Below, in pieces: positions 47,950-61,800 of a DNA stretch of 64,000 nucleotides; within the stretch, counting starts at the first letter, position 1, and each line of letters opens with the position of its first letter. The stretch lies in NCBI GenBank assembly GCA_965153455.1, contig OZ234503.1:10731118-10795117 (forward strand), in the 5' to 3' direction. The DNA comes from Sphagnum compactum. Taxonomy: Eukaryota > Bryophyta > Sphagnopsida > Sphagnales. The notes under the pieces were generated by a model that saw nothing but the letters and a program-made list of their open reading frames with translations, was not told where the DNA came from and did not search any database. The translations under genes and the position numbers were made by a program.

Positions 47950-50250
47950 ATTCAAAGAATATTTCAAAGGTTAAATTCTATTTTTTTTGTAACCGTAAAA
48001 TGTTGTGAAAAATTGGTACAATACATTTTAATGAGTTGAAACACACATCTAAAAAATAATTTGACATTTGAAAAACAACAGGGGTTTCCAAAATGGTTTC
48101 AAATATCAACCATTTGTTTGTGAAAGCATGTAATTGTTTTCAATCATTCCATGTCATCTTCAAAATAATATGCAACATTCTTCATGTTTAACCAAATATA
48201 GGTAATAATATTTAAGTTTGAAGTTCAAAGTTTCATATATCTTGAACACTCCAACGAAGTTCCTTATGAAAAAACTTCTTAAATATCCATTATGGATGAA
48301 TTTTTCTAAAAAATCATTTAAAGAATAAAAACCTATACATACTTCTTACATTACTAGTAAATACTAATCTTCAAACATTATATTAACTCAAAAATATGTT
48401 TTTTTAGCATGTTAATTTTCAACTACAAAATTTGTATTCAAACAACTACAAAGGCCAGTGTAAAAATTAAACCAAAAAGATTCATAATAAATGAATCTGC
48501 ACATTTTTGTACTTGCAATCAGTCTACAACAACTCCAATTTTCATATTCTTGGAAAACACACAAAGTATGGAAAAGAACACACCCAAAAACACACAACAA
48601 AACATACTAAAGTAATCATTTTCTTTCTCATCAAAATTGTTCCCTAATCTCTTTTTATTCTCCAAATTCTTCACCAAAACAATCCCACAAAAACTCAAAT
48701 GCATTGTAAATCAATTCAATTCTCATGTCATAAAACCGATTTGAATCCAGTCTTGGTATTCTTAATCGTACTTATTCATTTTTCACTTTTGTCCACCTTG
48801 TCCAACAAAGACAACACAATTCTTGTTAATTACTTCCATCCAATCTAATTTGTCCAGCAATGACAATACAATTCTGCCCTTAACATCACCCCCTCCATAC
48901 TTTGGATTCCGTCCTCAAAATCTTGTTATGTATAACTATACTAAAAGGATAACTAATCTAAAGAATGGACTACCCCTTCTTCCTACCTTACTTCTGCAAT
49001 TGCCTATTTTACAACTAAGATTTCCTATTCCACAACTTGTTGCCCTTCTACTACATTTAGTTTCTTCAATATGTAGTGGGTTTTGTGGTTGCATCTGTTG
49101 TTATCTACAGTGGTCTTTGTATGACCATTATCTCCCTCATCCTATGATGTTGTCTTTATTACAGTTGTTGTAACAAATTCTGTCGATGGAAAAACTACAA
49201 TTGATGTGGCATACTCAGTTGACTTTGTATGTGTAGACATTTGGTGTACCTTTTGTATTGCCAAACTTCTTCTGTGACTTACGCCTCTGTATGAATCACT
49301 ATCTATTCCCCCATAACCTCTTTTGTAATATTTTTCTCTTCAGTTTTGTAAGTGCATCTAATTGAACCTTTGGGACTTCTCCACTTGGACTAGCACCATA
49401 TTGATTAAAGTCTGATGGGTGAAAGCACATTAAGGTGGAATTCATAATCTTGCCACAATTTGTTGGATTATCAATCATGGGCCATGGAACAAAATATAAA
49501 TGAATAATATGTGAAAAGGAATCAAAAAAATAATATTACATGTGATATGATCACATTGTATGAATTTCATGAATAGATTTTGAATTACCATAACATATTG
49601 GACTTTTGAAATGCCAAAAAACTTAGCGTCACAATCCATATCATATGATTATGGACTCATTATATTTACTAAAATGCTTAGTTGAATGATTTCTTTTGAC
49701 ATAGTATGTAACGTGATGCCATTGATACAAAAGAAGACAATATTGAAAGATTTTTAAAACCATAGATTGAGATATATAATGAAATATGGATTTTTTATAA
49801 AGTCCTTTCTTCATTTGAATTAATAATTCAACTTTTCATTTTTTAAATGTAAATTTTTGATACAATTGTCTCCAATTGATAAAGTTTAAAAATTAAAAAC
49901 AGATTGTTTAGCCTTGCATTTGTAACATGTAATAAACCCATTTTATTTGCACCAAGACAATGAAAAGACAAATTCTCTAATATGAAACATTAACTTATTC
50001 CTATATGAAGTTGAGACATGAAATTACTTACAATTTCAAAAAGACATAGTTCCATTTCATTTCATTCAATAGAAATGTCAAGTGGTCCATGTCTAGAATT
50101 GTTGTAGTGACAACCACTAATAATTCACATAAATCAGTTTCAATTATCATAGTTAGTGAAAATAGTTTAGACTCCACACTACTATGCACTAACACTAACA
50201 ATCAACTCATCAATTGATGAAAACTATTGGATGACAGTGCATGCAGCTTG
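47950..50250. other. AT-rich intergenic DNA, no gene seen
   Basis: Frames of up to 116 codons (48823-49173) are AT-rich and lack motifs. Nothing in this stretch supports a gene. Confidence 0.55.
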
Positions 50251-50254
50251 AATG

Positions 50255-50575
50255 GAATACATTGGATAGCATTTGAATTCAACTAAATTCAATTTATTTA
50301 AAATTCAATTGAATTGAAGAAAAATTGAATGCAAATTGGTGAAGAAGGTGTTGAAATTTTGCTTATGAATATGGTATTGGAAAAAAATACTTTAAAAAAA
50401 CAAAAATTGAAAAAGAAGCCCTTTCATGCCTTTTTACTTGGGAATGGGGTAAATAGATTCTAATTTGGAATTGTCCAAGTGATGATTACAACTAAGAGTT
50501 ACAACTTATGAAACCTAAAGTTATCGTACCTACACTAGCTTTGATGAATCATCATCACTAAAAGTAGTATTTCAA
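50255..50575 (+). repeat. Diverged approximately 310-bp repeat, copy 2
   Basis: Same orientation as the copy at 47635-47945, with an insertion near 50480-50520 relative to it. Shared landmarks are AATTCAATTGAATTGAA, ATGCAAATTGGTGAAGAAG, CTTTTTACTTGGGAATGGG and AGCTTTGATGAATCATCATCACTA. Confidence 0.6.
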
Positions 50576-50579
50576 TATC

Positions 50580-52650
50580 TATTTAATTCTTTTTTTTTGC
50601 AATTTATAAATCATTTGTCTAATTATAAAATCTTTGAACTTGCGTTATATAACCTTGGATTAATCAATAGCTTTTTCCTAAATGAGGTTCTAATGAGTAT
50701 GTTGCAAAGTAGGTAGGTTTTACATTTGATCAAAATCAAATTGGTAACATAAACGACATTTATTGACTTCATCATAATTCACATGAAGGTTTGAATGGCG
50801 GTCACAATGATCATACAATTGTTCATATTTGAGTTTAATGGGTGCAACTTCATGGTTAGCAAATTCATTCATAAGTTCTCAATTTCACTTAAGTCCTCCC
50901 ATCACAAAATACATAATAATACTTGATTTTGAAATCCATTCATCACCCTTTTTCATTCACAATGAACAAATTTCATCCCTTTAAATGTTTAATTTTATTT
51001 AAGAAGGTTCCTTGGACATTGGGAAATTTTGAAAGTTTTAAGGAACTTTTCACCCTCCCATCATCCCTTGCACATGTTAACTTCAATCTAATCAACATTA
51101 TCCATGTTTCATGTTTCATGATTATGTTATATTTCACTAGCAATGTTTACACTTAGCATTCTTAGTATTCTTCTTAATGTTTTTGTGCATGTTCAAACTT
51201 TCGAATTATAGTGGGCTACTTTTGATTAAAATGTTTTTTAGTATGGCTATTTAAAACTCTTGTAAACTAGTTTAACAAAATTGATTTAACGTATTTCATT
51301 ACTCGGATTGATTTTATTGGAGAAGATTGAGTAAGGGAGGTTGACAAAAAAAACTACTGACAAATGTTTTAACTTCCATCTATAATCCTTCTAAAGTCTA
51401 ATTTATGTTGAACGGGTTGTGTTGAGTTGTTCAAAGCCTCTCAATTATGTCACATATTGTTAAAGTGGGTTAAGGATCCATGTCCTCTTGCGGATCTAGT
51501 AAGCTTGTCGTCTCCATCTGCAAAAGCCCTTTTGTAGCTGCATTTGTGTCCACACTTTCTTTACCCCTACACTTCTCTTAATTTTGATTTTTGCAAAATG
51601 GGTTATAGAAAACAGAACTCACAAGATTATGACCATTGGCACAAATTCCTCAGAACAAGTCCACCCACATCCAGTATGTGCACCTCGCCCAATGTTTGAG
51701 TCCAAAATCACCTGCTTTCCCCATCCCCACCCATGAACATGAAATATTGGACGGTGTAAAGTGAGGAATCAATAAAATCTCACCATGTGAGCCAATTTAT
51801 TGTAACCATCAATCCTGTGACCAACTAACTAATCAAAACCAATCATGTTTCCATTAATCCTGGAGACAATACACTGCTTCCTTGCTTTGACATCCCTGCT
51901 AACAAAGCTTGGAATGTCCAAAATAATTCCCTCTATTTCTGTATATTATATACCTGCAGGAAAACTCATCTGGACCTCAGTATATTTCTTATTCCCCTGC
52001 CAAAGTCTACATAACCTGCACACAAGTAGAGAGATGGAACTAGAAAGTGCTGGCCTGTGTAACAAAAACTCAACTCAGTACAAACGGCCATTGCATTGTT
52101 TGCCAGAAGAATGCAGGATATTTAGATAGGGAATTTGAACTGAAACTTCAGAGTCCTTGTTGCATTGACATAGAGAAAGAGCTGTTGAATAAACCAGAGA
52201 GATACTGAGAAGTAGCCACACTTGGAGAAGTTGTTTCAAAATGTAGCTCAATGGCTCTCTGCCGACTCCTTTGCCACTTTTACAAACAGCTGCTTCAGTT
52301 GCTATTCTCCAGCTTTTCACCCCTTCCATATCCAAGAGGCCCCAAGGTACTTGCATCACTTGCTCACCCACTGACTAGTACCACATATAGGGAGGAGGGT
52401 TGGAGATTGCAATAATGACAATCCAATAATCTTCACCCTCCTTCTGGCCACAGCCATTTCAACATGGGGTCATAGTGTATATCCAGAGAACCAATGCAGC
52501 ATTTTGATGATAGGTGAAGTTTGACTGATACATGAAGAAAACTTTCCAAGGAGCTGCCATGGGAACAGAGTTCAGTACAGCCATGCAACACACAATCCCT
52601 TTTTTAGTGAAACATGAACACTCCACAAACCTAACACCCTGCTCCTTGAT
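50580..52650. other. Intergenic DNA and coilin 3' flank, no gene seen
   Basis: The DNA becomes less AT-rich from about 51480 as the coilin 3' end nears. Frames at 51845-52129 (plus) and 52075-52371 (minus) overlap each other and have no recognised motif. The latter might belong to the coilin 3' untranslated region. Confidence 0.5.
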
Positions 52651-52652
52651 TT

Positions 52653-55600
52653 CTACAAAATTTGGTTCGCTCGTAAAAGTGCCATGGTTGGACCTAGTGC
52701 CCCAGCTCGCAAAACTCGATGTCCAGTGCTTGCAAAAGCTGTCTTCCTATATGCGGTCACAATTTTCTTTCCCTCAAATGTCAGTCCTTTTTGTGTATTG
52801 TCAGTGTCAATCTGAGTGGGTGCAGATGATTCTTTACAGTTCAAATCATTGCCTCCGCAACCATCCTGCCCAAGTTGAACATTCAGCTCCTCCTTCTTCC
52901 TATCAAGCTCCTGACAGAGGATGTCGTGCCAAGCTGTAAATGAGTAAGCAGCTTAGAACCATTTACATCCAAATGTCAGGCCCACTCACTCCAAGAAATG
53001 CAGCTATCACATTCAATTTTTCACGTGTTAAGTGACACCAGATGGATCCAAGCTCCCATCACACTCTGCAATGCCATGCAACACAATACTACACTCTAGC
53101 ACGACACCACCCTTATAATCTACAAGCAAAGTATATGAAAACCTCCTGATCAAAGTGACAATTTCATAGCATTTGTCTGAACTCAAAATCACCTAACAGA
53201 AAGCTGTCCAAACAGTGGACGACACTCCTCAAGATGAATGCCTAGACCTACATCTATCAGCTGATCCATGACACATTTGAAACAAAAGTTCACAGGTTCT
53301 CTGGAAGTGGCAGACTAGGTCTCAAAACACATATGTCAAGAACAAAGCAAGCCAAGTAATCAAGGATCACCTACCTTCATCACCCATCAGAACCTTTCCT
53401 GACCCTCTTCCTGATGTTGTGACAGATTCGACTTTCTCAGCAAAATTCTCAACAGGTTTGCTTACATCTACAGGGCTGTGCTGCTGGTTGTGAGTCTTAC
53501 TTAACCCTTGAACAGTTCCATTCAGCTTGTAACCAGGTGCCTGCTCATTTTCACAAAACTTGTTCTCAAAAGGTACTTCAGGCCCTCTGGCTGGTGCAAC
53601 TGTGCTTGTAGGTCCAAGGGTCTCTGGTTGAGGCTCAACGTCTGACACATTAGACCCTTTCTCTAGCACCCGCACCTCCATGAGTGCAGAGAGCTCCACC
53701 TAGACATCCAACACTCAGTGATGAGCAACTCATAATGGCATCCCAGTTGGTCACTTATTTGGGGGCACAAGGGAGTAATATGCCACTCTTCAAGGGAAAA
53801 AACAAGAAAGTTGAAAAAACGACAGCAATAGGAACAGAAACGGAGAAACAACCTCCAGAGAACCATCTGGATTGTAGGGTGGAAGATATATGTCCTCCTG
53901 CTGTGCAAACTCTTCTTCAGAGTATTCATGGAGTGGATACTCGGCCACTGGAACCAACATCAAATTTCCCAAACTACCTTCAAAGCCTGATACTTTCCCA
54001 ACCTGCAATGTTTTCCAAGGCTCTTATTAGTAGGGAGTTTCACCACAGGATAGCAAGTTCAAGAAAGTACATGCAAAAGGCCACTGCATGACATCATACT
54101 GCTTGGACACAAAATCATAACCTGAATACACATAGATGTACAAGAAGGTAATGTAGACAAGAGTGGAAGTTTGAACCTGTGCAGATCAGCTTACCCGGTA
54201 AGGAGAAATTTCAGGAGTCCAAGAATGTGTCAGCTCCACCAGACGGTATGCCAAAATATCTCCTATCTGGACAAAGAAGGCACCCTTACTAAATTAAGTA
54301 CGCATACTTATCAATTGCAAGTCTATGACAATGAGCAGTCCTGTACTTTCTTACATCAAGGTCATAGAACTCATGATTCGGATCATCTCCTTCACTGCAT
54401 GGAAGGAAAAAAGCCTTTACCTGAGGTGTACCATCCAACAAAGGAAACCCTTCAAGACTTCTCTGCTTTGAAGGATGGATATTTGGTTCAGATCCTTGTT
54501 GAGGATTCTCCACAAAGGTTTTCTTCTTGTCAACATACTTGTCAGATTGTTTTTCTTGACCCCAGCCTTGACCTTGCCTCTTATTCCGAATATCATTGCT
54601 AAAATGGAAGACAGGCTGCCATTCACACCACCAAATAAACAATCTTGTGATTTCCACCTTGCCTGTAGCTCAGGATATATTCTGCTTTAAAAGCTCATCT
54701 TCCACAAGCAATGCACAAGAAGCCTGATAGCCCCTACTTCTCAAAGGGAACACCGGCGTATGCCTTGCTACCCACACTGAACAACTTTCAACTTCAAGAC
54801 ATACCACAGGAGGACGTGCTTTGTCATGTTCCTCATCTGCATGTGTCAAACAAAGAACCTTACTCATCAGTTCACACAAAGTGGAAAATGATGCTCATTG
54901 TAGTGGCATGCCCAAAGTCCTCCAAAATCCCACTGCAACTGTGCTTTCTGTTATTGTTCACATACAATGCTTAAGAGTCTTTGCAGCAACAGAAATAACC
55001 TACAAGGTTGAGCCACAAAGGGACACTGCAATGGAAAGGTGCATGTGGTACCTCCGTCACAAGGCTCAAATCGAATGTGGCCAGGTGCAACCATGACTGG
55101 AAGTCTTTCTTCCTCAGCCTCCATCTCGTCACGTACCTCTGGTGTTTTGATCATCAAGTCAAGGCTTTTGTTATCAAGAACATGCTCTTCCTGTACTTCT
55201 TTCTCAAGCCCTGACCCATGATTCTGCATCCTCAACACACAATGATGTCTCTTTATTTGTCACAGTTGTGAAGAAAGGGGAAGAGCACAGCTCTAAAAAT
55301 ACAACTCCAATCTGATGCAATGGTACACCAAACAAATCTGATAACAGTGGATTAACCTTTGCTTGCTCACGTAGCCACATTCGCTTAGCTTTCTTCCTTC
55401 GAGCACTCCTGCTTGGCTTCTGCTCAACCAACAAGAAGGCAATTTCAGAATGAATAACTCTGCTGCATTCATCAACATTGATCCAGCACCTGGGCAATAC
55501 TGAGAATGCACTCCACTAATGTTCATCCTAAGCCAAGAGAGAGAGGAATTCCTCATTGCGTGATGTACTCTGGGGAGAAAATGAGTTTGTCACCAGTCTC

Positions 55601-58600
55601 ACAACTGACATAACCACCATACCATACTATACTTTGCTTGCACAGAGGCAGTCTGAGAGTCAACCTTTGAGTCATCAACAATACTTCCTTCTTGAGGAAG
55701 GTTCACTCTTTTCAATTCTTCGGTCAAGCAACCATCAAGACTACCATTAGCATTGCTGCAGCAACCCACAACATACAGTAGATTATCATACATACAGTCA
55801 ACTACCAAAATTTCAAATTATCATAGCAGATTCTTGCAAGTTTTTAATCTGTACAACAGGAATAAGCATCATCAGCTTTAATGTCCACAATTAATCTCCA
55901 ACTTCCCCTTAGACCACCCATAAACCAAAAGGTTCATAAAAAGCAGCTAAACTCAATGTCAGATTAAGGTAGATCCAGATGACATCAACCCTCTGTAGGG
56001 ATTACAGTACCCAAAGAGAAATTCAACAGATGTTGCTTTATGATAAAACCAACTGAATTTAACTCCAGTTATGTATGCACCTCTTCTTCCTCTTCCTCAC
56101 CCCCTCCTGTCCATTTCCAGCATCAATGTCTTTGATCTTCTTGGAGTGCTTCTCTTGCTCAAGGTTGTTGGACTGTATATTTATGTCCCCCATTTTCAGA
56201 TTGCTCCTCAATGCTGACTGTTGGTTATCCATTTCTCTCTGCAGAGTTTTATCTTTCCTGAGCAATATTGACAACAATATCAGTGAGAGTAGATAAGCAT
56301 ACAATAATCTGCTCAAAACTCAGGGCAACCAATCATATGAAAATCTGAATCCTGTTACAGTGTCAGGAAGCAGCAAAAAGCCTCAGTCATGATGTTCATA
56401 GGACTCATGAGGCATACCTCATTTTTGGAAAGAAAAACCAGTGGCATCATTATTCAATCTGCTACAAGCTTGTGAGAATAACCTTCATTTCAATTTAGCA
56501 TGCCCCTGAATAATTAAGCATCTAAGCAAAAGACATAGGGGCTATATACAGGACATTGGCTGGGAGCTCCTGCACCCGGAACATATACTCTAAAGATACC
56601 ACTGCTGACTGCTTGCCAAGAGGTGAAGCGATCACCACGACAGAACTTCAAAAGAACACTTCATGATGGCTCATATGATGTTCAGAGGATCTTTGTACAA
56701 AAATAACCTGGATGTTACCTTAGTACAATGCTCATCTTAAAATTGATCCTGCCTCAATGAAAACCCATACCCAGAAAGATAAATGCAGAAGGAAGCCTTG
56801 AGTTCAAGGTGAAAAATAGAGCTTTGAGATCAAATACAGAAGGTGGACATTGAAGAATACCTCTCTCTGTCTGTTCTTTCCTCCTTAGTACACACCTTGG
56901 CATCCACCTGCAGCTTAGAACTGTCTGCCTCACATCCATCCTCCGCACCCACCACCTTTTTCTTTTTCCTCTTTTTTGTCTCAGGTTTCAGGTCAGTAAC
57001 CAGGTCATCCTCAAATCCTGCTTGCTGCAAAGCTGTCCTCTCGCTGTCATCAACTTGCTTCTTTTTCTTAGAAGATTTCTTTTTTCTTGATTCATGACCT
57101 TCATCCATCTTCACCCCTTTTTTAGCATCCACAGAGGTAGTTCCCACTCCCATGTCAGATTCTCTGCAAGTAACCACCAACAAATCCTTCAAGAAGTAAC
57201 TACTCCATGTGTCAAAGAGGGGGAAAAAGTTCCCACAAGAGAAATAGAAATTAGGCAACAGAGTACTTCAGCAGTATAGGTACAATTAAGAGAGAGAGCC
57301 CACTCAGGAAGATCATTTACAGACACTGCAGATACCCAATGTCTGCACTGATTAAATCTGCAGGCACGGCAGGTATTGTGATAACCCTTCGCTGCAAAGG
57401 ATCTTGAGACAAAACTGAAAAGGGCAGGAAGTCAACTGAGCCAGATGGAAGTTGCCAAAGTTGCCAAAACATACAATTGAACATCATTACTGAGAGCTCT
57501 CTTCCGCTTCTTTGAGCTGAACTCCTTGCTTTTGGACAGCCTTGCTTCTGGATCCTTGAATTGGATATCAATTCCCACATTTAATGATGGCTCAGTTCCA
57601 CCTTCATCTCCACTCTGATATCCTCCTGTCTCTTTCTCAAATTCCTCAGGTGCAAGTAGATCCACCCCACCATGTTGAATTCCAGTCACAAATTTTTCAC
57701 GTTCTCCAATTAAGCCAACATTAATGAGCTCTTGTGATCGCAATAGCAACCTTTTCTGCTTCACACTGCACAGAAACATGTCAACCCTTCGCCACAAATG
57801 AATGTATGCTAGAGATATCAACTCACAGTTCCACAATAGGTTGTGACAGATGGTTTGTTTCTCACAACTCCAAGCCCAAGGCTCAATGTAATGTTCTCTA
57901 TCATCCACCTGGCCATTTTCTTTTAAAGCAAGTCCCCCAGCAGACCACATTTCTATCAATTGAAGGTTATTCATGAACTTTAGGGTTCCTGCTCCTCCAC
58001 ACTGGCATGCCACTCAAGATTCATCAACTAACCAAATGGAAGGATTCCCCAGCTTCTAAACATTGCTGGCGACTGCCCTATCTTTTGACTTTGCAATCCT
58101 TCAGAAAGAGTTACATGAAGAAGAGGAAGATATCAAAAGAAGAAAAGGAGCTGATAAGATCAGGAGAGCAAAAGAAAGAAGGACCTGATTAAATCTTCAT
58201 CTTGAAGAAGAGAAGCTGGTTGTGAAGGCGGCAATGCAAACCCGCCCATCTGCAAAAACCCCACAAAAGGAGTCATTGTTCAAAAAGAAGGCAAGGTATT
58301 TCTGAACTATGTAGCAACCATGAAAGCGATGGCAACTACATCATGAATCCCCTGTAGAAAAGGCAACTACGCATACCAATTTTTTGTCACTCAAGAGAAG
58401 AGACAGATATAGTTTAGGCTGCATGATCACAAAGGAAAGAAAAAATATATATTCTAAAATCTCACCTCAAGTAAGACACCGTTAGGACATGAATTGAATA
58501 GGTCGAAGGCGACAACAATGTCGGAAGCTAAATGCGCGATAGAAACCACGCCCGAGTGGATCCAATACCAACATTTGGCCAATCCTTCCTGCCGCTGCAG

Positions 58601-58681
58601 GTTACTGAGAATACTGTCATCCTCAAACCTGAGCCGTATTCTCACTCCCTTCCTACCCTCACCTTCCCTCCCCGCCTCCAT
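52653..58681 (-). CDS. Coilin, Cajal body scaffold protein
   Basis: Exons read on the minus strand: 58681-58466, 58249-58185, 57765-57475, 57342-57304, 57163-56861, 56257-56081, 55755-55665, 55419-55357, 55223-55052, 54836-54805, an unresolved part between 54804 and 54267, then 54266-54195, 54002-53853, 53699-53375 and 52933-52653. Resolved exons give about 758 aa, so the whole is near 850, longer than the ~608 aa I recall for Arabidopsis. Coilin nucleates Cajal bodies and binds RNA and snRNP factors. Landmarks are the N-terminal self-association fold (RIRLRFEDDSILSNLQRQEG), PEEFEKETGGYQSGDEGG, basic nuclear-localisation runs (KKRKRA, KKKSSKKKKQ), PSRSARRKKAKRMWLREQ, VAPGHIRFEP, GQGWGQEK, and the C-terminal Tudor-like domain: GDILAYRLVELTHSWTPE, VGKVSGFEG, YNPDGSLE, ELSALMEVRVLE. 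The end RAGALGPTMALLR matches the family tail. Exon 4 (39 bp) and the middle exons are the weakest calls. Confidence 0.9.
54267..54804 (-). other. Unresolved middle exons of coilin
   Basis: The minus strand here must encode the link between the VAPGHIRFEP block and the Tudor-like domain. A frame reading RNKRQGQGWGQEKQSD then KYVDKKKTFVENPQQG (about 54590-54490) is convincing. A short block EGDDPNHEFYDLD ending at a GTAAGA donor (about 54390-54355) is plausible. Several acceptors fit upstream of the first block, so exon limits were not fixed. Confidence 0.6.
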
Positions 58682-58689
58682 CTCTCCCT

Positions 58690-58885
58690 CTTCAATATAT
58701 CTCTGATATCCCCTCGGAAAAAGAGCTCTCTTCGTTCCTTCCGTCTGTCGGTCCTCACTCAGCGAGCGCGCGTAAGAGCGTTCCTCTGTCCCTCCCTCCC
58801 TCCCTCTCTCTGCGGGCGACGACAGTGACTATCGGGGGTTTAGGGTTTCTGCTTTTAGGGTTTAGGGCGTTAAACCCTAACATAC
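58690..58885 (-). promoter_or_regulatory. Coilin promoter region with telo-box cluster
   Basis: At 58839-58880, about 160-200 bp upstream of the coilin start, three or four copies of TTTAGGG/AAACCCTAA occur, including both orientations (TTTAGGGTTT, TTTAGGGCGTTAAACCCTAA). Telo-boxes are known in plant promoters of genes for translation and nucleolar or RNA-processing factors, which fits coilin. C- and T-rich leader sequence lies between them and the ATG. Confidence 0.6.
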
Positions 58886-58889
58886 GAAT

Positions 58890-61800
58890 GACAAAAGACG
58901 AATGCTCACTTTTTCGACGTCACTTTGCAACTATTCATCCATCACCTGTCTCGGGCACAATAGTAATACTATTATTATTAGGGTTTGGCAAATATAGAAA
59001 AACCAATTTCTTTCAAATTCCAAAAAAAAAAATCGAATTTTAATTATTTTTTATTGACAAGACAAACCTTTAATCTCCAAAAATAATTAATTCTTTCTTT
59101 CAACATGAATGACCTTGCTATGTGGTTATGGTAGTGTTGCATAATCCAAACACATATGAAAAATTATTACCAAAAATATTTAATTGTTTTCATTGTCAAA
59201 TCCTAAAAGTTGAAAAAATATTATAATACTCGAAAGATTTGGTGGCACCTCAATGCGAAATTTTCTTTTTTTTTAAATGCATTTTGGCACATGAAATATA
59301 TTTTTTGAATGTTTTTTAGCTTGCATTATAAAATTATTTGTATTTTTAACATGGATGAAAACATCATTTTTCATCAATTTTGATGCACACCATCCATTTG
59401 GTGCATTTTCTAGTTCTTATTTGCATCTTTCTTTACATGAATTCTCAATTCTTGTTGCCAACGAGGTTCAATGTGCCATCGAAGCATAATTATTATACAA
59501 AATAATAAAAAATTCATCAACCATTTCCATCTTGTCAATAACATAGTTTTTTTTTCTCATGATTTAGTTCCTATTTTTGCAAGAATAAAAAGCAAAGAAG
59601 AGTGCCTTTGAATTAACTTACGATTTTTTTTAAAAAATCTCTCAATGGTTCATGGGGATAATAAAAACAATTTTCAACAATTTTCTTAATATTAGTTCCA
59701 AAAAGTAGACCAAATTTTGGTTCATTTTTTACTAACTTGAACCAAAATCAATAATCCTAACCGTCCACCACACTGGGAATCCACCCAACATTAGTTGTAA
59801 TTTTTTAATTATGAACATTAGGTAAATGATATGCCCAACCATTTGTGAATTTATCTAATTAAAATACCCAACCATGATCCATTTGTGGATTTGGGTAAAT
59901 ACAATACTTTGCCATTGGTGAAATTTAACATTTGTGAATTTGGATAAAATATGTAACAATTTGTGCACTAAGTTAAATAAATATTCAATGAATGTTTTTT
60001 CTCCTTCTTCCAATGTTGTTAAAGTGGTGATCATTAATAATAAGAGTTAGTCATAAATTGATTCTACAAAAAAATTCACAAGATATTTCTTTGAAAATCC
60101 TTTTATATTATGATTACTTAGCACAATTTAACATAGAAATTTGGTGATTTTAAAAGATATATATTGAAAAATTTAATAAATTTTAGTTAATTCTTTCAAA
60201 AATAAATCTTATGTAAGAAAGCTAGATAATAAAATCCATCTCAATTTGAATCAAATCATAACTTTTGAAATCATAACCCTAAATCATAACTATATTTGGA
60301 AGTACATTCATTTTAAGAACCCTCAACCCTATACTATCGTGACGTGTAGTGTCGTGACGTACGGTGTCGTAAAGGTGTAAATCCATAGTAAATTCTACTA
60401 AACAAAAAGACTAGAACCAGCCAAAAGTAAAAACTATTCAACCAAAAAGAAATGCATGCACATATATATACGATGCACGAGAGGAAGCTGAGATGAAATT
60501 CTCATGCATATGATTTGCAAAGAAAGAAGAACATGTAATGTATGGAGACGGTGGGTGTGCAATGGCCACTGTGAGCATCTAGAAATCTTATCTAATTATG
60601 GAGGAAATTCTCCTGACAAAGGAATTCTAGAAAAACTAAAAGAAAAGAGAAAGGTTTGGCCTTTTATATTGCACCAATGGGTATAGTAAGAACACGTTAG
60701 AAAATTTATCATGTGCAAGAAAGTTTGATTCTGGTTGTACACACGAACCGATTGCCATCACCTTGCATTAATGGGAAATTATAACATGGATAGCTTGAGC
60801 AATTCGCATGCGTAGTGAATTTTTTTTTATATACAACCAAATCCGTCTTGTAATTTGTTGTTGAGATATGAATCATCATTTGATTTAATGTCAGAAAATT
60901 GATTGTAAATTGCATAAAAATCTTTTAAGAATTAATACTTACAGAACATTAATAATTACATTGGTTCTAATGTGATGCACATTATATATCTACTACATTT
61001 TCGAGAAAAAATAACAAGATGAACAAAGATGATATGATTACAAGTTTTTTGTTGTGTTTATGGCACTAAACTTGCCACTATTGATAGTTTAAAAAACAGC
61101 TTTGAAAATTGTCCAAAACTATTAAATGTTTGAGAAGTTACATCATCTTGTCCATATTGGAGATCTTAATTGAAATGTCAATTTTAAATTCTTACTAAAA
61201 CTTTTGATATAAAATTGTAAACAATATAAAACTCGCCTTTTCTTTCTTTTTCGATATTAATTATTAACCACCTTGTCTTAATTCTCATTCTCAACCCATA
61301 TAACTATGATAACAATGTTTTCACAATTTGGTTTATTAACCATAAGTCCTGTCTAATATTAAAATTAGTTGTCCTTTGATGTATGGAAATAATGCAAAAA
61401 GTTGGTCATATTGAATATCAATAATGTGAAATTTAAGTTTGGGCATATGTAATGTAAAGACGGTAAAAGATGAAATGACGTTTTGTCTTAACTTTTATTT
61501 TCTATTTAGAACAAAATCATAATGGCAATAAGAAAATAAGAATGTGGGCAACATTGTGAGTAAGAAGATTATATAAAAAAAGTGGATGAATACCAAATTT
61601 GGATTTGATACTCTTTTATCGAAAGTTTTTTATTTCCTAATTAACTCCTATAAAAATTATTTTACTAATGTCCAATTAGTTATTAGGTCGTCAAGTCACA
61701 AAAAACAGATATTCACTTTGAAAACATTTGGGTTTATTAAGACTCCCCAAATTTGTTGAATTTTTAATTTTTAAATCATTCAAAAACTAACATTGACAAA

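Noticed and set aside
54171-54602. 143-codon plus-strand frame inside coilin
   Set aside because: The minus strand here carries conserved coilin exons with correct splice sites. The plus frame is a shadow.
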